The notes: generated by a model from the letters alone, not told the origin. A stretch of DNA of 64,000 nt from Planctomycetaceae bacterium (GCA_002862205.1 PKCN01000199.1:21658-85657), one strand, 5' to 3'. Shown: positions 37,091 through 47,864, counted from the stretch's first letter. Program-made: numbers and translations.

Positions 37091-37420
37091 ATGGCTTCTG
37101 ATGCCGTAAAAGAATTCACTGATGACAATTTTGACGCTGATGTGCTGAAGGCCGATGGGGCAGTCCTCGTTGATTTTTGGGCACCCTGGTGCGGACCCTG
37201 CCGTCAAATCGCTCCCATGATCGATGAACTGGCCAGCGAGAATCCGACTGTCAGTATCGGCAAAGTGAATATTGACGATAACCCAGGCGTTGCACAACGC
37301 TTTGGTATCACCAGTATCCCCACCTTGCTGCTCTTCAAAGGGGGCGAGCCCGTTGAGAGTTTCGTGGGTGTTCGACCCAAAACTGCTCTGCAGGAAGCAC
37401 TCGACTCGGCGTCTGCCTGA
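37091..37420 (+). CDS. trxA: Thioredoxin
   Basis: The 109-residue cytoplasmic protein disulfide reductase has the active site WAPWCGPCRQ and the conserved cis-Pro segment ITSIPTLLLFKGG. AAGGAAAG before the ATG is a good ribosome site. Length and motifs fit classical thioredoxin 1. Confidence 0.98.
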   Translation: MASDAVKEFTDDNFDADVLKADGAVLVDFWAPWCGPCRQIAPMIDELASENPTVSIGKVNIDDNPGVAQRFGITSIPTLLLFKGGEPVESFVGVRPKTALQEALDSASA

Positions 37421-37811
37421 GAGACCTGGCCTTGGTCTGAGATCCGAACGTGACACGCCAGTGGGGCCAGCGATGACCACAAGGGACGTCGTTGGCTTGG
37501 TTACCACGGCAGGACGAGCGGTTGATGCCAGAGAAGTGATGCCAGAGAAGCGATGCCAGACGTTGAAGTGCCAGCAACCCCTGCTCACGGTACTGCATGG
37601 GCACATCGGTCTGCTCATCAGACGGACCACCGAACCCAAATTTTGGGAAGTTTGTCGACGGGCTGCCTGATGGCAGCCTGTTTTCATACCTGCCTGTCAT
37701 CCGGTTCACCTTGTGGCGGGTGCGAATTGCCAACTTTCTCTTTACCCGTGGTCAAAGCCACATTTGAGGCTGTACGGGATAATCTGTGATTCATTTTCGA
37801 GCGAGGCCAAT
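37421..37811. other. Intergenic with a short array
   Basis: The spacer between trxA and hemL holds a 14-bp array (37523-37560). I see no gene or clear terminator. Confidence 0.5.
37523..37560. repeat. 14-bp tandem array, about 2.7 copies
   Basis: TGATGCCAGAGAAG occurs twice, followed by CGATGCCAGA. Confidence 0.92.
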
Positions 37812-39119
37812 TTGAGTACGACAACGGTTCACAATATCGGCGACCGCAGTGCGGCTGCTTTCGAGCGAGCTCGAAAACTGATGCCCGGTGGCGTTAACAG
37901 TCCGGCACGAGCTTTTGGAGCGGTCGGCGGTACGCCTCTATTTATCGATCATGCCAAAGGTCCCTACCTGTACGACATCGATGGTCGGAGGTATCTCGAT
38001 TACATCGGCTCGTGGGGGCCCATGATTCTGGGGCATGCCCATCCGGAGGTGATCGAAGCGATTACACAGGCCGCGCAACGTGGCACCAGTTACGGGGCTC
38101 CGACTGAGGCTGAATCAGGCTTGGCAGAGCAAATCATCGAAGCGGTCGATAGTGTTGAAAAGGTTCGTCTGGTCAACAGTGGTACTGAAGCCACCATGAG
38201 TGCAATTCGTGTGGCTCGTGGGGCGACAGGGCGAGATAAGATCATCAAGTTCGCAGGCAACTACCATGGCCACGTCGACAGTCTGCTGGTTGCCGCGGGG
38301 AGTGCAGCAGCAACGTTGGGGGTGCCTGATTCACCCGGCGTCACGGCGGGTGCGGGCCAGGATACAATCGTGCTGTCCTACAACAGTTGCGAACAGGTAG
38401 CCGCTACTTTTGCTGAATTCCCAGGGCAGATTGCAGCGGTCATCCTTGAACCTGTTGTGGGAAATATGGGGTGTGTCCCGGCGACTGCTGAGTTCATGGC
38501 CTGTTTGAGAAGTGAAACTGAGAAAGATGGCGCGATCCTGATTTTTGATGAGGTCATGACGGGTTTCCGATTGGCTTTGGGCGGAGCACAAGAGCGTTAT
38601 GGGATTCGCCCTGACATGACCACACTCGGAAAAATTGTCGGTGGTGGCATGCCCTTGGGAGCCTACGGTGGCCGCGCGGACATCATGAACCAGGTCTTGC
38701 CTGCTGGCAAGGTTTTTCAGGCCGGAACGTTGAGTGGAAATCCCGTTGCTGTCGCTGCGGGCAGCGCTACGCTGCGTCTGTTGCGTGAGGATCCTCCCTA
38801 TGAGCAGTTGGAAACACGTGGCAAACAGTTGGCTCAAGGTCTGGATCGTGCGGCGACCGAAGCCGGTATCCCACACCAGGTGCAGCAGGTCGGAAGCATG
38901 GTCACCCTGTTCTTTAATCCTGATCCCGTTCATGACTGGCAAGGCGCGGATCGTTGCGATCGAGAGGCATTTGGTCGCTACTTCTGGGGATTGATCAACG
39001 AAGGCATCTACATGCCGTGCAGCCAGTTCGAATCTCTCTTCTTCAGTCGACTTCACACCGAGGCGATGATCGAGGAGACGATTGATGCTGCTGCAAAGGT
39101 GCTAAAAACGATCGCCTGA
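37812..39119 (+). CDS. hemL: Glutamate-1-semialdehyde 2,1-aminomutase
   Basis: The PLP enzyme makes 5-aminolevulinate in the C5 route to haem. The 435-residue protein shows LMPGGVNSPARAF, GSWGPMILGHAHP, NSGTEATMSAIRVARG, FAGNYHGHVD, IFDEVMTGFR and the PLP lysine in TTLGKIVGGGMPLGAYGG. A TTG at 37812, with GAGG upstream, opens the family N-terminus; the longer ATG-initiated frame from 37713 carries unrelated sequence. Confidence 0.97.
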   Translation: MSTTTVHNIGDRSAAAFERARKLMPGGVNSPARAFGAVGGTPLFIDHAKGPYLYDIDGRRYLDYIGSWGPMILGHAHPEVIEAITQAAQRGTSYGAPTEAESGLAEQIIEAVDSVEKVRLVNSGTEATMSAIRVARGATGRDKIIKFAGNYHGHVDSLLVAAGSAAATLGVPDSPGVTAGAGQDTIVLSYNSCEQVAATFAEFPGQIAAVILEPVVGNMGCVPATAEFMACLRSETEKDGAILIFDEVMTGFRLALGGAQERYGIRPDMTTLGKIVGGGMPLGAYGGRADIMNQVLPAGKVFQAGTLSGNPVAVAAGSATLRLLREDPPYEQLETRGKQLAQGLDRAATEAGIPHQVQQVGSMVTLFFNPDPVHDWQGADRCDREAFGRYFWGLINEGIYMPCSQFESLFFSRLHTEAMIEETIDAAAKVLKTIA

Positions 39120-39142
39120 TTCCAGCGACCATCGCCCACTTA

Positions 39143-39178
39143 CGTTCCGGCATGCAAGTTCGTTCCAGCATGCAAGAC
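39143..39178. repeat. 18-bp tandem duplication
   Basis: CGTTCCGGCATGCAAGTT is followed by CGTTCCAGCATGCAAGAC, between the convergent hemL and aldehyde dehydrogenase genes. Confidence 0.9.
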
Positions 39179-39271
39179 GCCTGCTGGATCAGGCTGACCT
39201 GCGAGTACTGTTGCCGAAGCGTTTCATGCTGACTGCTCGGGAGTCGAAACCGACAGCCATCTCAACGGGCC

Positions 39272-40708
<1,437 letters not shown>

Positions 40709-41015
40709 GGCTGTGACTCCAAGGAGGCGGCTTACGATGATTTTGATCCATGGTGTCCAACGATGAGCCGCCGGTGATCAATTGATTCCCTGTCATCCTA
40801 AGCATGGTTGACGTTTGTTCAATGCCTGCGATCCCGTGCACCAGCGGCAACATTCGATGGCTCCATCAAACACGCGTCTTGCAATCCAAACATCCGCAAC
40901 GCAAACAATCTCGGTGAACCTGCCTTGGGATCCAGTGGTATTTCCAACCCGCGGTCCTGCCTGCATTGACGCGGCTAACAGAGAGCCGATTTGAGAACCT
41001 CGAGTGGCTCTTGGC
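40709..41015. other. Intergenic, nothing recognised
   Basis: The 300 bp between the aldehyde dehydrogenase start and the 20-bp array shows no gene. Confidence 0.45.
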
Positions 41016-41105
41016 GGCGGGCATCACAGTGAGCTGGCGGGCATCACAGTGAGCTAGCAGGCATCACAGTGAGCTGGCAGGCATCACAGTGAGCTGGCAG
41101 GCATC
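41016..41105. repeat. 20-bp tandem array, about 4.5 copies, abutting the fliN stop codon
   Basis: GGCGGGCATCACAGTGAGCT and near-identical copies (GGCGGG, AGCAGG or GGCAGG at the start) end inside the fliN stop codon. Read on the minus strand, each unit begins with TGA, the first TGA being the fliN stop. Confidence 0.96.
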
Positions 41106-41370
41106 ATTGGGATGACGGTGGCGCGAATACTTCGCGAACCCGGATTCCAAACTTGTCACCAATCTTGACGGTTTCACCTGTCGCAATCGGGGATCCGCCT
41201 GCTTCCAGAGTGAGCGGTTCGTCGCAGTGCACGTCAAAAGTCAGCATCGCACCGGGAACCAGATTCACGATGTCTTCCAACGAGACGCTTTTTCGAGCCA
41301 ACGTCACACAAACGGGGGTTTGGATCGAAAGAACGGCGCGAGTGTAGTTTGGGTTTGAATCGACACTCAT
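41104..41370 (-). CDS. fliN: FliN-like flagellar motor switch protein (SpoA domain)
   Basis: The 88-residue protein is essentially one SpoA/FliMN C-terminal domain: VCVTLARKSVSLEDIVNLVPG, FDVHCDEPLTLEAGG and GETVKIGDKFGIRVREV. It would form part of the C-ring torque and switch complex on the cytoplasmic face of a flagellar motor. No other C-ring gene is adjacent. Its stop codon is the first unit of the 20-bp array. Confidence 0.9.
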   Translation of the reverse strand: MSVDSNPNYTRAVLSIQTPVCVTLARKSVSLEDIVNLVPGAMLTFDVHCDEPLTLEAGGSPIATGETVKIGDKFGIRVREVFAPPSSQ

Positions 41371-41657
41371 AAGGGCGTCTTACTTTTCCTAGCGGCGATG
41401 GTGGTCTGGGTAGTTTGAGATGAACCCTAATCGCTATTATCGGCATGCTGATGCTCAAAGCTTGCCCAGACTCCTCTAATCGGTACCAAAAACACTGGGA
41501 AAGCAAGCATTTAATCAACTTACCCCCCAGCAGAGGGTATGGAGAGGCCAGTCGCGGGGATACATTATGCCCTGCCTGAAGTGTGGGTTCATTTTTCACA
41601 CACACCTCAGCAACGCATTTTGATTATCACTGTTCTTTTGAAATAGAAAGCTGCGAG

Positions 41658-42437
41658 ATGTGCCTACTGGCTGTTCAGTACCGCTTGGTCCCCGAAAGTC
41701 CCATTCTTGTCGCAGCGAACCGCGAGGAGTACGTCGACCGGCCGAGCCTTCCTCCGTCCATTCAATCCGGCAAACCACGTGTCCTTTGTGGCATCGATCA
41801 GAAAGCGGGAGGCTCCTGGTTGGGGGTCAATCAAAACGGTTTGTTTGTCGGACTCTGTAACCGTGCAACCGCAACGCCGCTGTTCGGGCAACGTTCTCGC
41901 GGTTTGCTAGCTTTGGACCTGCTTCGCTGTACTTCGGCGAGTCGTGCTCTGGAAAAGGCTGAAACGGAATTTGCCAAGACTCGTTACGACGGTTGCAATA
42001 TCCTGATTGCGGATGCCAAGAACGGATATGCGATCCATGCTGATGAGCGTCAGGAAGTCGTGGAGCTCCAAGATGGATTGAACATCATTGGTGCCCGCAA
42101 CCTGAACGATCCCGATGATCAGCGTGTGCAGATGGCGAAACGGTTGTTGACGCTTCAGACATTGGATTCACCCGTCAAGTTTCTCGCTGTCGCCAGTAAA
42201 GTATTCGCCAGATCACCAGTTGGGCCAGGGCGTCCAAGCATGGTTGTTCGAAATGGTGATTATGGAACTGTCAGCAGCACGCTGATCGCTCTGGGAGTCA
42301 AGCCCCGTGATGCGATTTATCAGTTCAGCAATGGAGCACCTGATCAGTCCAAGTACGAGGATTTTTCGCCCATGCTGCGAGATATCCTGAGCCGCGGACT
42401 TCGCGAGGCTCGAACCAAGGCCAAAGCCCAAGGTTAG
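41658..42437 (+). CDS. NRDE (TANGO2-like) family protein
   Basis: The 259-residue protein has the family N-terminus MCLLAVQYR with Cys2 as candidate N-terminal nucleophile, and AANREEYVDRPSLPP in place of the usual NRDE. GGSWLGVNQNGLFVGLCNR and GTVSSTLIAL follow. The biochemical role is unsettled; NTN-hydrolase folding is inferred from the family. The start was placed at the ATG that exposes Cys2. Confidence 0.9.
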   Translation: MCLLAVQYRLVPESPILVAANREEYVDRPSLPPSIQSGKPRVLCGIDQKAGGSWLGVNQNGLFVGLCNRATATPLFGQRSRGLLALDLLRCTSASRALEKAETEFAKTRYDGCNILIADAKNGYAIHADERQEVVELQDGLNIIGARNLNDPDDQRVQMAKRLLTLQTLDSPVKFLAVASKVFARSPVGPGRPSMVVRNGDYGTVSSTLIALGVKPRDAIYQFSNGAPDQSKYEDFSPMLRDILSRGLREARTKAKAQG

Positions 42438-42480
42438 CCCGTGTGTTGGTTGCGGTTGTGGGTTTTCTGTCAGGGAAGCC

Positions 42481-42545
42481 CAGCTGCCGCCCAACCAAAC
42501 CAGCTGCCGCCGAACCAGCTGCCGCCGAACCAACAGCCGCCGATC
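42481..42545. repeat. 15-bp tandem array, about 4 copies
   Basis: CAGCTGCCGCCGAAC is present twice exactly, with degenerate copies before (CAGCTGCCGCCCAAC) and after (CAACAGCCGCCGATC). Confidence 0.9.
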
Positions 42546-42854
42546 CTGCCCAGCGTGCATCGCACTTGCGTGTGCCAAGCGGGAATTCGGCAGGTGGGCA
42601 GACAACTCGACCACGCGTTCACTTGCGGTTGATTCTACGCCACTGTGTCGGAGGCTTTCCCATCCTTTTTTTGATGGGTTGCATTTCAGAATCTTCCTCC
42701 CAGCCGGCCACCGCGCGGGATGGAATTGCTGGGTTGGGGGGGATTCAGGCCTGCGTTGATGTTGCCATCCAGATTGGAATGTTTCAAGCCAGTTGTCGAT
42801 TCCAAGCAGCAGCAGCTTGGTTTTAAGGCGGCAATGCTGGTGGCAGGGTTCCAA

Positions 42855-42886
42855 ACCTCGTTATTTCAGGACCTCGTTATTTCAGG
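42855..42886. repeat. 16-bp perfect tandem duplication
   Basis: ACCTCGTTATTTCAGG occurs twice without a gap. Confidence 0.93.
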
Positions 42887-42960
42887 TAGGTTTTTTGGCC
42901 GGGAAACGCCACGATTGTGTTCATGATCGGATCACTTGAGTCCGTTTTGCATGTTCCCAT

Positions 42961-42995
42961 GGTGTGCTTCTGGTGTGCTTCTGGAGTGCTTCTGG
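42961..42995. repeat. 11-bp tandem array, about 3 copies
   Basis: GGTGTGCTTCT, GGTGTGCTTCT and GGAGTGCTTCT follow one another. Confidence 0.9.
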
Positions 42996-43166
42996 CTGGC
43001 GTGATGGGGGCGATCGAATCGCTTTCCAGTTAGATTGGCTCAATGTGGGGAGATCAACGCTTGCATCTGGCCGGGTTTCAGCCATTGTTGAACGAGGCGT
43101 TTCAGTATTTTCTTCTTTCCTGACGCCAACCATTCTTTTCCTGTTTTCATTTCAGTCTGGATTCTG

Positions 43167-44135
43167 ATGTCATCTGATTTAAAGCGTTCGATCGAGGGTT
43201 CGCGTTGTTTGGTCACGGGGGGAGCTGGTTTCATCGGTTCTCATTTGGTGGATGGATTGTTGGCAGCGGGCGGCAGCGTTCGTGTGCTGGACAACTTCAG
43301 TACAGGGTTTCGGCACAACCTTGAGCATTTTGAGTCCAGTCAGGTTGAGCTCATTGAGGGCGACGCATCCGATATCGAGGTTGCCAGGCAGGCGGTAGCC
43401 GACGTCGATCTGGTGTTTCATGCGGCGGCGATGGCGAGTGTGCCACGTAGCATGCGTGAACCGGATTTGTGCCATGCGTGGTGTACCACCAGCACCGTGA
43501 ATTTGCTGCAGGCCTCAGCCGCGGCGGGTGTCCGCCGTCTGGTGTTATCCTCGACCAGTGCAGCTTACGGGGACTCCATCTTTGTATCCAAGCGTGAGAC
43601 TGACCCATCGGCACCACTTTCGCCGTATGCTGCTGCAAAGTTGGCGGCAGAGTCTTATTGCCAAGCGTTTCAACGAAGTTTTGAGATTGAAACCGTGGTC
43701 CTGCGTTACTTCAATGTCTTTGGCCCTCGTCAGGATCCGCAAAGCGAGTACAGCGCGGTGATTCCGAAGTTCGTCTCCATGATTCTTTCAGGTCAACGTC
43801 CTGTCATTTACGGTGACGGTCAGCAATCACGAGATTTTGTATTCGTCAAAGATGTGATGCAGGCAAATCTGCTGGCAGCGACGACGGCAGATGCTCCTGG
43901 GAGAACCTTCAACATAGGACGTGGCGAGCGTACCACCTTGCTGGAACTGCTAACCAATCTGCGAGAGATTCTTGGCGAGCACATTGAACCCATCCATGAA
44001 CCGCCCAGAGCGGGTGACGTGCGTGATTCGCTTGCCGATATTTCCGAAGCCCGGAACCGATTGAATTTCGAGCCGGCAACGACGATCGCTGAGGGGCTTC
44101 GGCAGAGCGTGGAGTATTATCGCAGTGTGGTTTGA
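43167..44135 (+). CDS. NAD-dependent sugar-nucleotide epimerase/dehydratase
   Basis: The 322-residue short-chain dehydrogenase-type enzyme has TGGAGFIGSHLVD (NAD binding), LVLSSTSAAYGD, the catalytic pair in SPYAAAKLAAE (YxxxK) and RYFNVFGPRQDP. It looks closest to UDP-GlcNAc/UDP-glucose 4-epimerases of the WbpP/GalE type, used for surface polysaccharide. The last codons and TGA form the first unit of a 16-bp tandem array. Confidence 0.94.
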   Translation: MSSDLKRSIEGSRCLVTGGAGFIGSHLVDGLLAAGGSVRVLDNFSTGFRHNLEHFESSQVELIEGDASDIEVARQAVADVDLVFHAAAMASVPRSMREPDLCHAWCTTSTVNLLQASAAAGVRRLVLSSTSAAYGDSIFVSKRETDPSAPLSPYAAAKLAAESYCQAFQRSFEIETVVLRYFNVFGPRQDPQSEYSAVIPKFVSMILSGQRPVIYGDGQQSRDFVFVKDVMQANLLAATTADAPGRTFNIGRGERTTLLELLTNLREILGEHIEPIHEPPRAGDVRDSLADISEARNRLNFEPATTIAEGLRQSVEYYRSVV

Positions 44136-44214
44136 TCGCAGTGTGGTTTGATCGCAGTGTGGCTTGAACGCAGCGTGATTTGAACGCAGCGTGATTTGAA
44201 CGCAGCGTGGTTTG
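44119..44214. repeat. 16-bp tandem array, 6 copies, starting inside the epimerase gene end
   Basis: ATCGCAGTGTGGTTTG (44119-44134) is repeated as ATCGCAGTGTGGTTTG, ATCGCAGTGTGGCTTG, AACGCAGCGTGATTTG (twice) and AACGCAGCGTGGTTTG. The first unit encodes the end of the protein and most of its TGA stop. Confidence 0.96.
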
Positions 44215-44235
44215 ATTCCCCCCAACGCCACCGTG

Positions 44236-46239
44236 TCAAATGTTGGGCGGTGGGATGGGTTTGACCGAAGCTGGCAGGGTCTTGTAAGGCAGATGGTAGT
44301 CTGCGAACAAATCTGCTCCGTAGCCTCGCCGCATCTCCCATTTTGCACGTGCTGCCCAAGGCGAGCCAGGGTGATTTTTGACCACTGCGGTGAATTGTTC
44401 GTTTGCCCGTTCGACATACGGCTTTGCGTCTTCTGTCCGGATTTTTTTCACCGTCCGAAGATCCCAATGAACCAGTCGTCTCTTCCCTTTCATGGGCGCA
44501 GCGATTTTGGGATTCGCGATGAAGGCATCCAACGCAACACCATATTCATAGATCCTTGCTTGGTAGGCGATCAGTTGGGCGAGAATCAGATCGTAATTGG
44601 CTTGCCACCGTGGATCAGGTTCCTGCTCTCTGAGGTGCTGGCCGGAAAGCAGTGCCTGTTCGGCTTCGGCCATGTACCGAAGATGCATCTTTGCTTTTTC
44701 CTGTTCACGTCTTGCCTGTTTGATGAAGTCCTGCGGTTTGAGCGAAAATGTCAAACGCATCTCGATTGCTTTTTTGTTCGCTTCGGCATAGGGATTCAAG
44801 TCCTGAATCACTTGCCAGATCAGTGATCGCAGGGGAAATTCACTTCGATCAGTCAGGACTTCAATTTTGGCACGCAAATCTGGCCGGTAGGGGCGTAAAG
44901 CCTCCATGTCGTACTTCTCTTTGTAGCGGCCCACCAATTCAGCCTCGGCGCTTGGCAGCATGAAGAAGATGCCATTGGTCTCCCGCGCCAAACGTGATTG
45001 TTCGTACGGGCCAAAACCACTTCCAAACGCATCGCGTCTGCGATGGAAACCATTGGTTTGCAACTGCTCTGGAAAGGCGGTTTCTGGCCCCCGGTCCATG
45101 CGCAGATAATGGTGCCGATTGGTCTGTGGGTGTTGCCAGTGAAGAAAGGCGTACGGCGAACCAAAGACAGATTCACGACCCAGCACATAGACTTTGCAAT
45201 CCGCGGCCTTGGCGACGCTGATTGCCTGTTCGATGTATCCATCGTTGTTTTGCCGGTCACCACTTTCGTCGCTGACCAGAACGACTGCCATTTTGCGACC
45301 CCTGCGGGCCAGATCACGATAAATACCAATCGCCCGTCCCACGGCTGAACTCATCAATTCACGACCCGTTGTATCAACCGGAATTGAATCGATGGCGTTC
45401 CGAATCTGGTCACGATCAGCGGTCGGTTGATGCAGAGTGTGATCGATGAACATTTCACCGTAGCTTGTCACTGCCGTCATCAAAGCTGTTTTGGTTGACT
45501 TGTTCTCCGTGCGGCCGACGATGCCCAGTTGTTCGTAAACCGTTTCAATCCGGTCACGAATTTCCTTTTGATCGTCCTTCATGCTCTTGGATTGATCAAA
45601 GCACCAGACCACCAGCACTGGGCTTTCATCCAGCATCCAAACCAGTTCCTGGGATAAACGATCGAGGGCATTCTGATAACTGTCAACGATATCTCGCGCT
45701 TCGCCTTTGACTTCTCCGTCAGGCACCGCTTCGATCAAAGCAACAGAATCGGGAATGCCAATCGTCGGCGCGGCGATGCTCAGTTGAGACGTGTTGGCTT
45801 TCGCCATCAACGACTGGTCCAGGGTAGGCAGATTGGCTGCGGCAGAAGCGGCGCTGACAGGAGCGGGAGCTGAGTTGAAGAGAGCCACATTATCAAGTAC
45901 CACGTCAATCTCTGGATCCAATTCGACTTCGACTGGAGGATCTTCTACGCGATCAGGCGCAGGTATGGCAATGAATCTGGCCGCTTCCTGCTCGATCTCC
46001 TCGTAGGTCACCACTGCCAACAACAACAGAATTGCAGTGTGGACAAGCAGAGAGATGGTGGGTGGCATCATCCCCATCAACCGGTCGCGAAAAGTCAGCG
46101 GCTCATCGTGCCAGTCATCAGCTTTGACCTGCAGATCAGGGCTCTTGGTTGTCGTGTGTGTGTTACCAAACGGGACTTGGGAAGACATCAAACGTTCTCG
46201 GGCTATGGAAATGGCATTCTTCTTTGAGCTCAGTTCCAT
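44236..46239 (-). CDS. Membrane-anchored von Willebrand factor A domain protein
   Basis: The protein has about 667 residues with a single membrane segment (TISLLVHTAILLLLAVVTYEE), a Pro/Asp/Glu-rich linker and a VWA domain with MIDAS motif FDQSKSMKDD and VVLVSDESGD. A long helical C-terminal region follows (KAKMHLRYMAEAEQALLSG, WAARAKWEMRRGYGAD). The likely role is a metal-dependent protein-binding scaffold at the membrane; the partner is unknown. ATGs at 46299, 46239 and 46188 are all possible. Confidence 0.87.
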   Translation of the reverse strand: MELSSKKNAISIARERLMSSQVPFGNTHTTTKSPDLQVKADDWHDEPLTFRDRLMGMMPPTISLLVHTAILLLLAVVTYEEIEQEAARFIAIPAPDRVEDPPVEVELDPEIDVVLDNVALFNSAPAPVSAASAAANLPTLDQSLMAKANTSQLSIAAPTIGIPDSVALIEAVPDGEVKGEARDIVDSYQNALDRLSQELVWMLDESPVLVVWCFDQSKSMKDDQKEIRDRIETVYEQLGIVGRTENKSTKTALMTAVTSYGEMFIDHTLHQPTADRDQIRNAIDSIPVDTTGRELMSSAVGRAIGIYRDLARRGRKMAVVLVSDESGDRQNNDGYIEQAISVAKAADCKVYVLGRESVFGSPYAFLHWQHPQTNRHHYLRMDRGPETAFPEQLQTNGFHRRRDAFGSGFGPYEQSRLARETNGIFFMLPSAEAELVGRYKEKYDMEALRPYRPDLRAKIEVLTDRSEFPLRSLIWQVIQDLNPYAEANKKAIEMRLTFSLKPQDFIKQARREQEKAKMHLRYMAEAEQALLSGQHLREQEPDPRWQANYDLILAQLIAYQARIYEYGVALDAFIANPKIAAPMKGKRRLVHWDLRTVKKIRTEDAKPYVERANEQFTAVVKNHPGSPWAARAKWEMRRGYGADLFADYHLPYKTLPASVKPIPPPNI

Positions 46240-46467
46240 TGTAGCGGAGAGGTTCCACGGCGAGACGTCATTTTTGGTGCAATTCTTCCATCCAATCATC
46301 CAGTTGCCGGCGATTTTGAGCGGTTTGCCATCCGCTCGAGCCTCTTTCTCAGACTTTTGCCGCGCAGCGACCTTCTGACCATGTCACCAAGATCCTGCTG
46401 GTTGGACTCCATCCTGCCTGCATGCATTGGAAATCAAAGGCTTGCCAAGTCATCAAAATCCCAACCT

Positions 46468-46531
46468 GAAATCACAACGCAGCGAAATCACAACGCAGCG
46501 AAATCACAACGCAGCGAAATCACAACGCAGC
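46468..46531. repeat. 16-bp perfect tandem array, 4 copies
   Basis: GAAATCACAACGCAGC is repeated four times without change. It shares the core AACGCAGCG with the 16-bp array at 44119, on the other side of the VWA gene. Confidence 0.96.
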
Positions 46532-46608
46532 GGTGGGGCCAATCAGGGGAGTTGACGGTTTGAAACCTCGCCGCCTGGTTGACCGTTGTCTTCAACTGGC
46601 AGTGCGAC

Positions 46609-46654
46609 CGTGTGACTCTAGCGACTGTGCGACTCTAGCGACTGTGCGACTCGC
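46609..46654. repeat. 17-bp tandem array, about 2.7 copies
   Basis: CGTGTGACTCTAGCGAC, TGTGCGACTCTAGCGAC and TGTGCGACTCGC follow one another. Confidence 0.92.
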
Positions 46655-46709
46655 CTGCTGAGTGTTGTTCTCTTGTCTGGCGGTCGGCCTGTTCAGCGTT
46701 GGTTGCCAT

Positions 46710-47864
46710 TCATGATGGCGGAGACATCCGTTTCTGGTATTCGCTTAATCCATGCAAGGCGTGGTAGAGAACGCCACATTCCAGATCAACATCGGAACAC
46801 TGCTCCAAAACCTCACACAATCGACGGACGCTTCGTTGCACCCAGGGTTCAGCGAGGGTTTGTGTTGGTGCTGCGAGGGCAAGAAATTCAAGCACATGGC
46901 CGGTGCTACCGAGCGTTTCACCCATGTCACGAGTCCAGCCTGGTCGATGAAGGTAAGCGACCGAGTAGGAGCCGTCAGGATTCTGGTTCTGTTTGGCCAG
47001 CTGAATCGCTGCTTGAACTACCGCAGCGGCTTCTGCCCAGACACCGGTGATTGGCTGCCCTTCGATTCTTCTTTGGTTCAAAGCCATGGCCATGCCGATC
47101 AATCGATGTGTGCCACCACAAACACTGTCGGTCAAACTCTGTTCCAGTTCAGAGCCCAGCAGTGACTCGGTCGAGTATTGGGCACCATCGCGTCCCAGCC
47201 AGCGATGATCGGTTTTGCGGTAAGCGGTTAGAGCGATCAGCGACCAACTGAACTCGCGTTCCATATTTCGAGGGATATCAAACTCTGCCTGACGCATCCA
47301 GTCTTCGAGCATAAATGTTTGGTTTCTGCCTTGGATTTCGGTGTTCAGTGGGAGTCCTGATTGGGCGATGACTGCCAGCCATTGATCACGATGACCTTGG
47401 CCAATCTTGGTCGATGGCTGCATGGCCATTCGCAGCCCGGGGCGTTTCAATGCCCCAAGTTCATCTCCCGGTTCCGGCTCAAACCCGCCAACAGTTTGAC
47501 CTGATAACAGGTAAGCCAACGCAGGCTGTGGCCCGGTTGGTGTTTGAAGCTCGAAGTCCGAACCATAGGCGAGGATGCCGTGCAGTACCTGCCACGCGCC
47601 ATGAGTGGAACTGGACAGTTCACGTTGACGCAGGTTCTGCTCCAGCGTTCGCGAGACCAGTTCATTGAGTGGTTCAGTTGCCGTGCCCTGTGCGTTCAAC
47701 ACGGAACCTGAGTTATCGTCCCCGGTCTCTTGGTCAGATTCGGCGTTTGATTTCAGCGATGAGTCGGATTGTCCAGAGTACGACACGCGACTGGGACTGC
47801 TCAGGGGGCAGCCCGCCACGAGCAGGGCAGTGATGGCAGACATTAGAAAAAGAAGGTGACGCAT
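46710..47864 (-). CDS. Lipoprotein with alpha/alpha-toroid (terpenoid cyclase-like) character
   Basis: The 384-residue protein has a lipoprotein signal ending in ALLVAGC. The body has repeated helix pairs and QNPDGSYSVAYL and GSTGHVLEFLALA segments reminiscent of squalene/terpenoid cyclase or prenyltransferase-type toroids, without their catalytic Asp motifs. Function is unknown. It is on the same strand as the VWA gene downstream and may be functionally linked. Confidence 0.78.
   Translation of the reverse strand: MRHLLFLMSAITALLVAGCPLSSPSRVSYSGQSDSSLKSNAESDQETGDDNSGSVLNAQGTATEPLNELVSRTLEQNLRQRELSSSTHGAWQVLHGILAYGSDFELQTPTGPQPALAYLLSGQTVGGFEPEPGDELGALKRPGLRMAMQPSTKIGQGHRDQWLAVIAQSGLPLNTEIQGRNQTFMLEDWMRQAEFDIPRNMEREFSWSLIALTAYRKTDHRWLGRDGAQYSTESLLGSELEQSLTDSVCGGTHRLIGMAMALNQRRIEGQPITGVWAEAAAVVQAAIQLAKQNQNPDGSYSVAYLHRPGWTRDMGETLGSTGHVLEFLALAAPTQTLAEPWVQRSVRRLCEVLEQCSDVDLECGVLYHALHGLSEYQKRMSPPS

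Larger units (their letters stand above)
42438..43166. other. Long intergenic stretch with several small arrays, no supported gene
   Basis: The 729 bp contain the arrays at 42481, 42855 and 42961. Short plus-strand frames are open but show repeat-derived or random composition (QLPPNQLPPNQ). Confidence 0.55.
46240..46709. other. Intergenic with two arrays
   Basis: The spacer between the two minus-strand genes contains the arrays at 46468 and 46609; no gene is seen. Confidence 0.5.

Noticed and set aside
44212..44826. 204-codon plus-strand frame opposite the VWA gene
   Set aside because: Cys/Phe-rich shadow of a well-supported minus-strand gene.
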